Shown one piece after another: positions 1 through 9,000 of a stretch of DNA of 45,982 nt. The DNA is taken from assembly GCA_947088765.1 (NCBI GenBank), contig CAMUHU010000005.1:1-45982 (forward strand). The letters are read 5' to 3'. The translations under genes were made by a program, and so were the position numbers. This DNA comes from an uncultured Clostridium sp. GTDB lineage: Bacteria > Bacillota > Clostridia > TANB77 > CAG-508. The notes under the pieces are model-generated. The model made no database searches, was not told the DNA's origin, and worked only from the letters and a program-made list of their open reading frames with translations. How positions within the stretch are numbered: the first letter of the stretch is position 1; every line of letters starts with the position of its first letter.

Positions 1-54
1 AAACATAACCTTGCCAAGGTTAAGTTACGGGTCCGATTCCCGTTACCTGCTCCA
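1..54 (+). tRNA. tRNA-Gly (GCC), 5' end outside window
   Basis: The anticodon arm (TAACC / GGTTA, loop TTGCCAA) gives anticodon GCC, so glycine. It is followed by a normal T arm and an ACCTGC acceptor strand, discriminator T and an encoded CCA at 52-54. The D arm and 5' acceptor strand lie before the window. The anticodon loop has the usual seven bases, so this tRNA is not itself an enlarged-loop frameshift decoder. Confidence 0.95.
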
Positions 55-185
55 CATTGCAATGTTTATACTTTGCAATAATAGTTAATACTGAAGAATT
101 AATAATGAATAATATTTTAGCAATACTGAGAAGCACATTCGGAATTATTCATCAATCACTATTCGTTATTAATAATTTATTATAT

Positions 186-259
186 GGCGCCTTAGCCAAG
201 CGGTAAGGCACGAGTCTGCAAAACTCTGATGGTCGGTCCGACTCCGACAGGCGCCTCCA
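186..259 (+). tRNA. tRNA-Cys (GCA)
   Basis: A complete cloverleaf: acceptor GGCGCCT at 186-192 pairs with AGGCGCC at 249-255, discriminator T256, encoded CCA 257-259, and anticodon GCA in the loop CTGCAAA. It is the last host-like gene before the accessory island, so its 3' end is a natural integration target, although I found no second copy of the 3' end further along. Confidence 0.97.
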
Positions 260-330
260 TATCAGCACGATTTAAGGTCAATTTTATAACCTATCATAGA
301 TTATCACAAATTGACACAAAGTGCTATAAA

Positions 331-360
331 TACACTCTCACAAGGGAGTGTATTTTCATT
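331..360 (+). terminator. Rho-independent terminator
   Basis: The stem ACACTC / GAGTGT (332-337 and 346-351) is followed by TATTTTCATTT. It probably ends the tRNA transcript. Confidence 0.6.
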
Positions 361-512
361 TCTTAATCAAGTCCCTATCACAGATTATCATAATTTATTA
401 TAAAATTTGCTGTACAATTGGTGTACATTGGTGTAAACGTATCCGGTAAATATCAAGTAAAAGCGACCACAAAACAATTAAATATGCTGTACTAATCACA
501 AACAAGTATTCT

Positions 513-541
513 AAGGCACGATAATATGTGCCTTTTTATTA
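513..541 (+). terminator. Rho-independent terminator
   Basis: The stem AGGCAC / GTGCCT (514-519 and 528-533) ends in a run CCTTTTTATT. No intact gene precedes it, so it is probably the remains of a lost transcription unit of the island. Confidence 0.6.
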
Positions 542-630
542 TGCCTTTAAACAAAAGTTACTTAGCACAAGATTTCCTACTATATAGAGATTTATAATTC
601 AAACAAAATCTATATAGGAATGAGGAGTCA

Positions 631-953
631 ATGGCTACAATAGCAAACAAACAGGTAAAGAAGATAAACAATATTGGTTAAGTAATGAAGAAAAATATGT
701 AGATGCAGTAAAAGAATTTGAAGAAAAGTACAACGCATTAGTATATCATGCAATATTAGTCCCTATGGAATTTGGACTAACACTAAGCCTATTATATGTT
801 AGCAAAATATAGAAGAATGGGAAACCGACAAAAGCGAATTAAAAGAAGGAATATTTTGTGCTTATTGTAAAAACCTAGACGACAATACTACATCTGAATT
901 TGGTTGTATTCAAATAGTGGGAATAAATGGACGGAATAAGAAGAACAGCTTAG
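631..953 (+). pseudogene. Decayed small phage-type protein
   Basis: A ribosome site GAGGAG (622-627) precedes ATG 631, but the conserved-looking reading frame is in pieces. The first piece starts near 654, in a frame different from the ATG. It shifts near 804-806 (a stop TAG follows at 810-812) and continues in a third frame through a segment with FCAYCKN and SEFG. That last frame meets CGG at 932-934. Skipping the C gives GGIRRTA and a stop at 951-953, directly before the next ribosome site; without the shift the frame runs on past that site. From memory, a family of small phage/ICE proteins ends in a similar Gly-Gly-Ile motif. The first two breaks are ordinary indels, so I call it a pseudogene. 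Function unknown. Confidence 0.5.
932..934 (+). other. CGG +1 frameshift site (in decayed gene)
   Basis: In the C-terminal frame the codons read AAT GGA CGG AAT. Reading GGA ATA AGA from 933 instead restores a plausible C-terminus ending at 953. Because the gene is broken elsewhere this is the weakest of the eight CGG sites. Confidence 0.5.
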
Positions 954-970
954 AAAGGAGTAATCATATA

Positions 971-1082
971 TGGATATAGAACAAGAAAGTGTTATCTAAA
1001 ACTCTATGAGCAGACAGAAAAACAAATGTCTAATAGTAAAGAGTATGCAGAACTACTATCCAAATATAATATACATAAATAA
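971..1082 (+). pseudogene. Remnant of a second small phage-type gene
   Basis: ATG 971 follows the ribosome site GAAAGGAG (954-961) but hits a stop after nine codons. A different frame then carries KLYEQTEKQM and a C-terminus NIHK ending at 1082. The two pieces look like the start and end of one short helical protein with an internal indel. No function can be assigned. Confidence 0.35.
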
Positions 1083-1094
1083 ATAAGTGGTAAT

Positions 1095-1122
1095 TTACAA
1101 AAAACCAACAGAATGATATAAT
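1095..1122 (+). promoter_or_regulatory. Sigma-A type promoter for the nuclease gene
   Basis: A -35 box TTACAA (1095-1100), a 16-base spacer and a perfect -10 box TATAAT (1117-1122) lie 42 bases before ATG 1165. A diverged copy of the region downstream of the -10 precedes the truncated nuclease copy at 10054. Confidence 0.7.
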
Positions 1123-1155
1123 GGTCAAAAATGAAACATTAGAAGTTTCAAAAAG

Positions 1156-1504
1156 GAGGCCATTATGGGTAAATTTAAAAGAGGAGTAAGTCAAGAACTT
1201 ATTCACAAATTGAAAGAAAACAGATTATTTAATGACAAACTATTAGAGGATATTAAGAAAGGAATAGTTATTCCTGCAATAAGAGATGGAAAAATAGATT
1301 TCTATTATTATAATAGCTTATTATTTGAGTATGACGGCGAATTTAAAACTCACTCAAAATTTGCTTTCGTTCCAAAAGAATATAGACCAACTTATGTAAG
1401 TAATGGAGCAGAAATAGGAGAAGTTACAGACTTCTATAATGGATATGAAAATATTAAAGAAAGAGCCAAATTATATGCTTCTCCAGAGGCAGTAGGAGTT
1501 TATA
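1156..1504 (+). repeat. 349-bp direct repeat, copy 1
   Basis: This stretch, from GAGGCC before the nuclease ATG to codon 113, matches 10045-10393 without a difference that I could find by eye; the offset is a constant 8889 bases. Upstream of it the two copies are still alignable for ~45 bases but clearly diverged; downstream they are unrelated. Confidence 0.9.
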
Positions 1505-2031
1505 ATATCTGTAAAGCAGGCAACCTATTTAATAATGAAGATTACATAGTATTAGATATAGAAATCGCATTTATAACAACAAATGATAATATGGAATTAC
1601 AAGCAACAATAGACCAATTAACAGATAATAAACAAAATCGTATAGATATGCTTGTATATAGCATTAAAGACAAAAGATTATTATTCGTAGAGGCAAAGCA
1701 TTATTTTAACAAAGAAATAAGGGCAAATGAGACACCTAATGTTGTAAATCAAATAGACAGATATAATAAGGAAATAGATACTAATTATGAAGAAATACTA
1801 AAAGAATATACAAATTATGTAAAAAACTTAAATGAGTTATTTGACATGACAATACCTGTTCCAACTGAAATCGTGAAAAAATGTGGACTAACAATATTTG
1901 AATTTGATAGTAATCAAAGAGATACATACCTAAAAGAAAAGATACTTCCAAAACTTGAAGGAATAAAAACATACTCAATAGGAAATGCCAAAGGTATTAA
2001 AATACAAAATTTATATAATGATTTAGTATAA
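1165..2031 (+). CDS. Predicted PD-(D/E)XK-family nuclease
   Basis: The 288-residue protein has the layout of a restriction-endonuclease-like fold. E133 (DIEIAF) is followed by D161 in NRIDML and by E176-x-K178 in LLFVEAKHY, then Q196 in a following helix. That is the D...ExK core with its hydrophobic strands, so metal-dependent DNA or RNA cleavage is likely. The first ~113 residues have no motif I recognise and may be a separate specificity or partner domain. The ribosome site AAAGGAGG lies eight bases before the ATG. The next gene, an RNase-like metallo-beta-lactamase, starts 41 bases downstream on the same strand, so the two are probably co-transcribed. The first 113 codons are repeated exactly at 10054-10393. 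A defence or element-maintenance role is inference; the family assignment is from motifs only. Confidence 0.7.
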   Translation: MGKFKRGVSQELIHKLKENRLFNDKLLEDIKKGIVIPAIRDGKIDFYYYNSLLFEYDGEFKTHSKFAFVPKEYRPTYVSNGAEIGEVTDFYNGYENIKERAKLYASPEAVGVYNICKAGNLFNNEDYIVLDIEIAFITTNDNMELQATIDQLTDNKQNRIDMLVYSIKDKRLLFVEAKHYFNKEIRANETPNVVNQIDRYNKEIDTNYEEILKEYTNYVKNLNELFDMTIPVPTEIVKKCGLTIFEFDSNQRDTYLKEKILPKLEGIKTYSIGNAKGIKIQNLYNDLV

Positions 2032-2072
2032 GTATTAAGCTAAGTATTATAATTTAAAGGAAGTGAGAACTT

Positions 2073-3311
2073 ATGCAAGTTAGAATACTAAAAGGAACAA
2101 ATCAAATAGGTGGAGTATTTACTGAACTTTCTACATCTAAGGGTACTAAAATAATTATTGACTTTGGAGAAGATTTAGACGATATTAAGCAATTGGAAGA
2201 AATTGAAGGTTTAACAATAGGAAAGCCTGAATATTCAGGAGTTATAATAACACATAATCATCAAGACCACATGGGAAGAATAGACGAAATAATTCCAGAG
2301 ATACCTGTATATATGTCAGACCTAAGTCGAAAAATATTTGAAATGGTATTCTGTTTTTCAGCTAAAAGGGGAAACATTAAGAGGGAAACATTAAATATAG
2401 AGGACAACAAACCTTTCAAGATAAAGGATATAACAATTACTCCATATATAGTTGACCATAGTGCTTATAATGCCTTTATGTTGTTAATAGAGGCAGACGG
2501 AAAAAGAATATTACATACAGGAGATTTTAGAAGTCATGGATATAAAGGAAAGATTTTAGAACCTACACTTAAAAAGATAGGAAAAGTTGATTTGCTCATT
2601 ACTGAGGGAACGACTTTCTCAAGAGAACAAACTAAAAGTCAGACTGAACAAGAATTAGCAGACGAAATCGCTAAAAAAACTAAAAGTTATGACCAAGTTC
2701 TAATGTTAATGTCTACAACCAATATAGATAGAGTTACAACCATGCAGAAAGTAGCAAATAAAACAGGTAAAACTGTAATACATGATATAGTATTAAGCAA
2801 TGTTTTGTCTTTGGTTACTCAAAAGATACCAAATGCTTTAAATTCAAATAATGTATATGTATTTCTACCAAGCTATAATTATATACAAAAGGATAAAGCA
2901 GAATATCGACAATTTATAGAACCTTACGAAGAAAAAATAAAACTTACAGGGCATAAATTACATGAAAAATTTATTATGAATATTCGTGTAAGTATGCTTA
3001 GAGATATAGAAAAACTAAAGTTAAAAAGTAAAGTGTTAGATAATGCGTGTGTTGTTTATTCACAATGGTTAGGATACAAACAAGACGAATTATACAAAAA
3101 ATTTCTTAATAGAATGAAAGAATTAGATATAGACGTATTAGACTTACATACATCTGGTCATGCTGATAATCTTACAATTAGAAAAATGATAGAATTAACA
3201 GCACCTAATGTAATAATACCAATACATACTGAAAATAAACAAAGAATAAAAGAATACACAGACAAAGCTGTAATATTAGAAGACATGGAAACCTTTGAAC
3301 TTAAAAGTTAG
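2073..3311 (+). CDS. Beta-CASP metallo-beta-lactamase, RNase J-like
   Basis: A 412-residue metallo-hydrolase related to RNase J and the CPSF73-type nucleases. Motif 2, HNHQDH, is at residues 61-66, the next ligands are H129 (VDHS) and D151 (HTGDF), the beta-CASP part contains SGHAD at 361-365, and the last His is H385 (PIHTE). All the expected zinc ligands are there, so it should be an active endo/exonuclease acting on RNA, possibly DNA. It is shorter than RNase J (about 550) and lacks most of the C-terminal domain. It has its own ribosome site (AAGGAAGTGAG) and lies 41 bases after the nuclease gene. A strong hairpin follows the stop. The pairing of a PD-(D/E)XK nuclease with a beta-CASP enzyme suggests a two-component system; what it targets is not visible. 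Confidence 0.85.
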   Translation: MQVRILKGTNQIGGVFTELSTSKGTKIIIDFGEDLDDIKQLEEIEGLTIGKPEYSGVIITHNHQDHMGRIDEIIPEIPVYMSDLSRKIFEMVFCFSAKRGNIKRETLNIEDNKPFKIKDITITPYIVDHSAYNAFMLLIEADGKRILHTGDFRSHGYKGKILEPTLKKIGKVDLLITEGTTFSREQTKSQTEQELADEIAKKTKSYDQVLMLMSTTNIDRVTTMQKVANKTGKTVIHDIVLSNVLSLVTQKIPNALNSNNVYVFLPSYNYIQKDKAEYRQFIEPYEEKIKLTGHKLHEKFIMNIRVSMLRDIEKLKLKSKVLDNACVVYSQWLGYKQDELYKKFLNRMKELDIDVLDLHTSGHADNLTIRKMIELTAPNVIIPIHTENKQRIKEYTDKAVILEDMETFELKS

Positions 3312-3328
3312 TAGCACTAGCAATAAAA

Positions 3329-3370
3329 CCTCCTATACCATTAAAATTATAAGGTATAGGAGGTATTTTA
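3329..3370 (+). terminator. Terminator that also masks a ribosome site
   Basis: Eleven base pairs, CCTCCTATACC (3329-3339) with GGTATAGGAGG (3353-3363), are followed by TATTTTATT. The 3' arm contains GGAGG, placed correctly for ATG 3374, so the same structure could end the nuclease/MBL transcript and block translation of the remnant gene that follows. Confidence 0.65.
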
Positions 3371-3373
3371 TTA

Positions 3374-3690
3374 TGAACAAAGAATTAGAAGAAACTATCA
3401 CAGAGGCACAGAAGATAATCAAGTTCACATCTCTACCGAGCCATACGAAATAAACTTAGGGGCAGATACATTACAATATCATTTCTTAGAATATCAAGTA
3501 AGTAAAGATAATACTAAGATAACAAGCATTAAAACTACCTTAAATGAGCAGCGCTAGCCTATGGTAACAGTTAAGATTTTGTACTATTGGAAGATGGAGA
3601 AACATACGAACTTTAGTTCCGGTAAGGCTCAGCACATGAAATTAAATTTTGAACATGATATACTATTACAAATACGAAAGGATATTATAA
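3374..3690 (+). pseudogene. Remnant of a short gene
   Basis: ATG 3374 opens a frame of 26 codons. A second frame then carries VHISTEPYEINLG and a Leu/Tyr-rich segment to a stop near 3555. A third stretch (about 3580-3690) again looks coding (EDGETYEL, then GKAQHMKLNFEHDI in the +1 frame after CTT TAG). The pieces look like one or two short genes broken by indels. None of these breaks is at a CGG codon. No function can be assigned. Confidence 0.35.
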
Positions 3691-3694
3691 GATT

Positions 3695-4279
3695 ATGGAT
3701 AAGGAAATATTAAAAATAATAGACAACATAGAAGTATGTACAGCAGAGCAATTCAAAAAACTAAGACAAGCAGAAAAAGAGTTGAACAATGTAAATATAG
3801 AAGATATGACGAAAGAAGAGATTTTTTTAAAATATGTATTTTGGGCAAATAAAGGAGAAGAACCTAAAGTAACAAAAGCACTAATAAAATATGGGTACAT
3901 AAGGGAGGCATTATCTCGTGACGATTTTCTAACCAATAAGCAAATAATAATAGACCTATTAGCAAGTAAACAGCTAAAAGATAAAGAATTTACAGTTATT
4001 CAAGGAGCAATAACAAATACAACAATACAAGAAGAAGAAATCGAAGGAATGAAAGAAAACTTTATACTTTATAATATACTAATTGAATTTACTAGCAAAG
4101 ACAAGTCAAAAGTGTATAACTTTACATATCTATATGGAGGCTTAGAAAATATAATAGAATTTCAAGACGAAATCAAACCATATAAAAATAACATTATAGC
4201 AATAGTAGAAGACGAAAATACTAATCCACATCTCTTAACTTTAGTTAAAGTTTATGACGATATAAATTATCACATATAG
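3695..4279 (+). CDS. Hypothetical with the island's linker domain
   Basis: A 194-residue acidic protein that I do not recognise as a whole. Residues ~37-72 (MTKEEIF...VTKALIKYGYIREAL) match a module that also occurs twice in the large chimeric protein at 6013-9169, where it separates the replisome-derived domains. The C-terminal half has beta-strand-like segments with no motif. GAAAGGA lies ahead of the ATG with a wide spacing of about 14 bases. It is followed after 38 bases by the DnaB-like ATPase gene, and all four genes from here to 9169 run in the same direction with short gaps, so they probably form one operon. The shared module suggests that this protein works with, or arose from, the chimera. 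Confidence 0.6.
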   Translation: MDKEILKIIDNIEVCTAEQFKKLRQAEKELNNVNIEDMTKEEIFLKYVFWANKGEEPKVTKALIKYGYIREALSRDDFLTNKQIIIDLLASKQLKDKEFTVIQGAITNTTIQEEEIEGMKENFILYNILIEFTSKDKSKVYNFTYLYGGLENIIEFQDEIKPYKNNIIAIVEDENTNPHLLTLVKVYDDINYHI

Positions 4280-4317
4280 TTAAAAGAAATATAAAGCAAT
4301 GAAAGGAGCAAATTATT

Positions 4318-4863
4318 ATGAATCTTAATTTCAACCAAATACTAGAACCAAAGAACCGACTAATTATAATAGGTTCAAGGGCAGGCTTAGGTAAGACTAC
4401 CCTAACCCTACAAATAGCAGATAAAGCACTAAGTCAAAATATGGCAGTAGCAATATTCAGTTTAGAGAACTCAAAAGAAATGGTACTAAATAAATTAACA
4501 AACAAAAATAATATCTATATAGACGATACCCCTAATATACCTATAAGCTATATAGAGGAGCAGACACGAAAGATAGTAAAAGACCACAATGTAGAAGTAG
4601 TAATCATAGACTACATACAACTAATAAAAAACTATTTTACTTCTGATATAAGTAGTAAATTAAAGGAACTAACGGAGCAACTACAAATAACAGTAATAGT
4701 AACATCTCAACTAACAAGGAATATAGATACTAGAGCAGACAAAAGACCTATACTAGAGGATATTAAGAACAAGAACCTAACCAAGCTAGCAGATACAATA
4801 ATATTCTTATATGAGAACCATAAAAACCATGTAAAAGTACAAATTGCTAAAGTAAAGGAGTAA
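4318..4863 (+). CDS. Stand-alone DnaB-type RecA-fold ATPase
   Basis: At 181 residues this is little more than the C-terminal RecA-like motor of the replicative helicase DnaB. The Walker A motif GSRAGLGKTT is at 19-28, Walker B VVIIDYIQL at 94-102, and the following sensor region contains VTSQLTR (128-134). The N-terminal DnaB domain that contacts primase is absent, and the C-terminus is short, with no clear arginine finger. ATP binding should be intact; helicase activity is doubtful. The ribosome site and first codons (GGAGCAAATTATTATGAA) are nearly identical to those of the gene at 6013, showing that the 5' ends of these genes were copied from each other. It ends seven bases before the PolC-like gene. 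Confidence 0.8.
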   Translation: MNLNFNQILEPKNRLIIIGSRAGLGKTTLTLQIADKALSQNMAVAIFSLENSKEMVLNKLTNKNNIYIDDTPNIPISYIEEQTRKIVKDHNVEVVIIDYIQLIKNYFTSDISSKLKELTEQLQITVIVTSQLTRNIDTRADKRPILEDIKNKNLTKLADTIIFLYENHKNHVKVQIAKVKE

Positions 4864-4870
4864 AAATATT

Positions 4871-5989
4871 ATGAATTTTAATACAGACCAAATAAAAGAA
4901 ATATCAAAGAACCGATTAAAAGAATTATACGGAGAACATATAGACCAAGCTATACTACAACGATACAATGAAGAAATGGGAATAATATGTAAGCAAGAAT
5001 GGGAAAGCCTATTTATTGTAGCACATCTTATAGCAAAGAAAATGAAAGCAGATAATCAACTTGTAAGAACATTAGGAAGTACAAGCTCATTATTTATAGC
5101 TTACCTATTAGACATTAGTTACATTAATCCAATAGATTATAATATACCTTATGAAACATTTATAGGTACTCATGGAGAGAAAACACCATGTATAGAACTA
5201 TGCGTAGGTTGGGAATATTTAATAGGTCCATTAAAAATGTATATGGAAAAATTGTTAGGCGAAGAAAAAGTTATAGCAACTGTGCCTACTAGCTATGTAA
5301 AGTTAGAATTACAAATAACTGATAGCCTTAGGATAAGTATTAAAGCAGGATTTTTCCCAACTAAATTAAGATACCTAGAAGAAATCACAGGAGTAAATCA
5401 TAATGACATAAACATAAATGACAATGAGATATTAAAGTTACTGGAAATGGAAGATATAAGCCAAATGTTAGGTTATAAAAGTAATGTAGGTAAACAAATA
5501 TATACAGAGATTAACCCACAAAAAATAGAACACCTAGCAAAAGCCTATAACCTATTACATGGTACTGGCGTATGGGACAATAATGTTGAAAATCTACTAA
5601 AGACACATGATATAGAAGAATTACCATGTAGCAGAGAAGACATATTTATATACTTGACTTCAAAAGGCATAGAAAGAGAAACAGCATATAAAATAATGGA
5701 ATTTGTGAGAAAAGGAAAATTTGCTAGAGCTAACGCAGATAAGCACCTATTGGAAAAGTGGGCAGAATATACCGAAGTCATGCAAAAGCATAATATTCCT
5801 GAATGGTATATAAAGTCATTAGAAAAGATAAAGTATATGTTCCCACAAGCTGAGGGCTATAATGCTACAATACTAAACCTATATATAGCATGGTATAAAT
5901 TACACTATCCAAATGAATACAGACAAGTTATGAAAATATTTGAATTAAAAGCTAAAATAGAAAGAGAGGACTTGAACTATGACTATTAA
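4871..5989 (+). CDS. Catalytically dead mini-PolC (Pol III alpha)
   Basis: The 372 residues align by eye with the palm and fingers of Gram-positive replicative polymerase PolC. Residues 16-110 match the start of the palm (RLKELYGEH; NIPYETFIG). Residues 225-345 match the fingers (LLHGTGVWDNN, CSREDIFIYL, IMEFVRKGK, PEWYIKSLEKIKYMFP, YKLHYPNEY). PolC's catalytic pair in the P-D-I-D-L motif is C107-I-E109 here, and the third Asp (KLDILG in PolC) aligns with S156, so all three metal ligands are gone. The segment between them, with the nucleotide-binding Gly-Gly motif, is deleted. PHP, OB and exonuclease parts are absent. The family match is clear; the role is unknown. A decoy or replisome-binding protein is one option. 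Confidence 0.8.
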   Translation: MNFNTDQIKEISKNRLKELYGEHIDQAILQRYNEEMGIICKQEWESLFIVAHLIAKKMKADNQLVRTLGSTSSLFIAYLLDISYINPIDYNIPYETFIGTHGEKTPCIELCVGWEYLIGPLKMYMEKLLGEEKVIATVPTSYVKLELQITDSLRISIKAGFFPTKLRYLEEITGVNHNDININDNEILKLLEMEDISQMLGYKSNVGKQIYTEINPQKIEHLAKAYNLLHGTGVWDNNVENLLKTHDIEELPCSREDIFIYLTSKGIERETAYKIMEFVRKGKFARANADKHLLEKWAEYTEVMQKHNIPEWYIKSLEKIKYMFPQAEGYNATILNLYIAWYKLHYPNEYRQVMKIFELKAKIEREDLNYDY

Positions 5990-6012
5990 AACAAGTAAAG
6001 GAGCAAATAATT

Positions 6013-9000
6013 ATGAATCTTAATTTAAACCAAATAAAAGAAATATCAATGAACCGATTAAAAGAATTATATGGAGAGCATATACCAAAAACCAATTTAG
6101 AACGATACAATGCAGAAATGGAAATAATATACAATAATCACTATGAAAACATCTACACCCTAGTATATCTAATTGTTAAGAAAGCACAGGAAGACAAAGT
6201 ATTTATTATGGCAAGGAGCAATATTAGTTCTTCATTTATAGCATATTTATTAGGCATTAGTATTATTAACCCAATACAGTACAAACTACCATTTGAAACA
6301 TTTATAAATTCTGAAAGAATATCTATTATACTTAATTTTCCTAAGGAATATATAAAAACAATATATAACTATATAATAGGACTAATAGAAGAAAGCAAGA
6401 TATATGAAAAAGGAGAAGACTTTTACCTTATCGAATATAAAAACTGTCATATATGGCTATCAGAGTTAGAGGAAATGACAATATTAAGAAAGTTAGAAGA
6501 AACTACAAAAATTAACCACAACAGTATAGATATAGAGAATAATAAACTAATAGAATACATTATAAATAACAGTTCACAAAAAGAAACTACGGCTAACCTA
6601 TTTGAATTTGACAATATATATTATAAAAAGATTATAAGCAAGGTAAAACCACAAAACCTAGAGGAATTAGTAAAAATATCTACTTTATGTCATGGTACTA
6701 ATGTATGGAATAATAACAATGAAAAGCTAATTGAAAACCATAGTATAAATGAACTTGCTTGTAGTAAAGAAGATATATACTTATATCTGGTAGGGAAAGG
6801 AATTAAAAAAGAATGTGCATATCAAATAATAGAAACAATATCTAATGGAAATGTACTAACTAATAAAGAAGAATGGGAACTATTAACTACAATTATGAAG
6901 AAGAATAATATTCCTGAATGGTATATAACATCATTAGAAAGAATGAAATATGTACACTCAAAGGCTAGTTCTTATAATACTACTATTTTGACCTTATGGC
7001 TAATATGGTACGAAATGAATTATACAACAGTATTTAATCAAATTGTGAATGAATTAGAAACAATAACCTTTGAACAAGTCGAGGAGCGACTAAAGAATGT
7101 ACCACTAGAGCAATATACAAAACAAGACATACTTGACAGGTTTATCGCCTATGGTACAGAGGAAGAACTGAACAGTCCTGAAATTCAAAAGTTACTAATC
7201 AAACACGGATATATACAAGAATTATTAGAAATGACAACTAATATTGATAATGAAGTTATGGAAGAAATATTTAAGGTTACAAAAGATAATCAAGCAACAG
7301 ACCAATATTGCATACAAGAAAATGAAGATACAACAATTTGGGATTTAACAGACAACATAGGAGCAAAAGAAAAAGATAAGGCATTACAAATATTAGAAGA
7401 ACTAATAAAGAAAAACGAGCCACTTCTAAAACTTTTAAATACTCTAAAGCTAACTTTAGAAAGGGTATATATGTGTAAAATAGCAATGTTACAACGCAAA
7501 GATATATCAACAGTTTTAGCATTAAAACCTAATCAAAAATTTTTAATTAGTAAGTATGTAAAACATTCAAATAATTTTACACAAGAGGAACTAGAAAGAA
7601 TACTAAAAGCATTAGAAAATTTAAAAGAACTATATCTCAATAACATAGAAAAATTTGACTTAAAAACTGGACTTAGAAATATTATAAATAATTTAGAACC
7701 TATAAAATCTTCTATACCTCTATTAGCTGAAAGTAAGTATAAACCTGAATATATAGATATAATAACAGGAAATGAATACATAGACAAAGTAATAAATATA
7801 GATAAAGACAAGAGAAGTAAATTAGTTATAATAGGTGGAACAAATGAAACAGATAGAACTAACTTAGCTTTGAATATAGCAAAGAATACTTTAGAACAAG
7901 ACAAATCAGTATTGTACTTTAGCTTAGGTGTATCAATGGAAACTATAAAAAGTAATAAGATACTATCAAATTTAGATACTCTAAGAATATATAGTTTTGA
8001 CGAAAGAGGTGCAGAAGAACTAGGTCAAAACAATACTACCTCTATTACTAAAGGACTATATATAAATGATATGCCAATAATACCAATAGAAGATATAGAG
8101 AAAATATCATATAAGGCGAAACTAGAGATTGGTATTAAAATGATAATTATAGACTACATACAACTTGTTACAAGAATAAGAAATAATAATTCAATGAGTA
8201 GTGAACAAGTACAAGAAGAAATCATTTTATTATTAAAATCTCTAACACAAAACTTTGATATTCCTATAATACTTCTATCCCAAATATCTGAAAAAGCAGA
8301 CACTAGAGATAAACCTATACTACAAGACTTCCCTATTTCAAAACACTTACAAGATAGTGTAGATATAGTAATAAGTACATATAGGAGCAACAACAATAAA
8401 GATACTGAACTATTGCTACTAAACGAAGGTGCCAAAGAATATAAACATATAGCAAACTTTGGAGATATAATAGATACAACTATACATAAGCCATTAGAAA
8501 GTCTTACAAAACAAGAAATCTACGACAGATATATATTATATCGGTTATACATCTGAATTAAATAAGCCAGAGGTAAAACAACTGTTAGTAAAATATGGAT
8601 ATGAAGAACAACTAAAAGAAAGGCTAAATATATCTTATTCTAATTTATATAGTTATTGCACACTAGACATAGAAACATCAGGACTATTTGAAACAGAAAG
8701 CGAAATCATAGAAATATCAATAGCAAAAGTAAGAAACAGTAAAATAGTAGATACATATACATCTATAATAAAGCCACAGAAGAAACTAACTACTAATGTT
8801 CAAACCATAACCAATATATCAAATGCAATATTAGAATACGCAGAAGATATAAGTACAGTCCTCCCAAAAGCCATGAAGTTTATAGGAAATGATATTATAA
8901 TATGCCACAATGCAAAATTTATCATGAACTTTTTAGAGTACAACTGTGAAAAGTTAGGAATAAAGATAGATAATGAAGTTATAGATACAATAACTCTATC

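Larger units (their letters stand above)
260..630. other. Non-coding island edge with att-like repeats
   Basis: No gene is seen here. Two related direct repeats start with CTATCA and continue AGATTATCA (about 283-305 and 374-396). A short TTGGTGTACA-type repeat follows at about 416-436. Repeats like these next to a tRNA 3' end resemble integrase arm sites of tRNA-targeting elements. No integrase gene is in the island, so this is only a reading of context. Confidence 0.35.

Noticed and set aside
801-812. Programmed shift at AGC AAA ATA TAG in the decayed gene
   Set aside because: It is one of at least two non-CGG breaks in that gene and no proper slippery heptamer in register is visible.
3600-3625. 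prfB-like CTT TAG +1 site in the remnant at 3374-3690
   Set aside because: The frame on both sides is already broken by other indels and the spacing to the nearest purine-rich stretch is wrong, so I treat it as decay.
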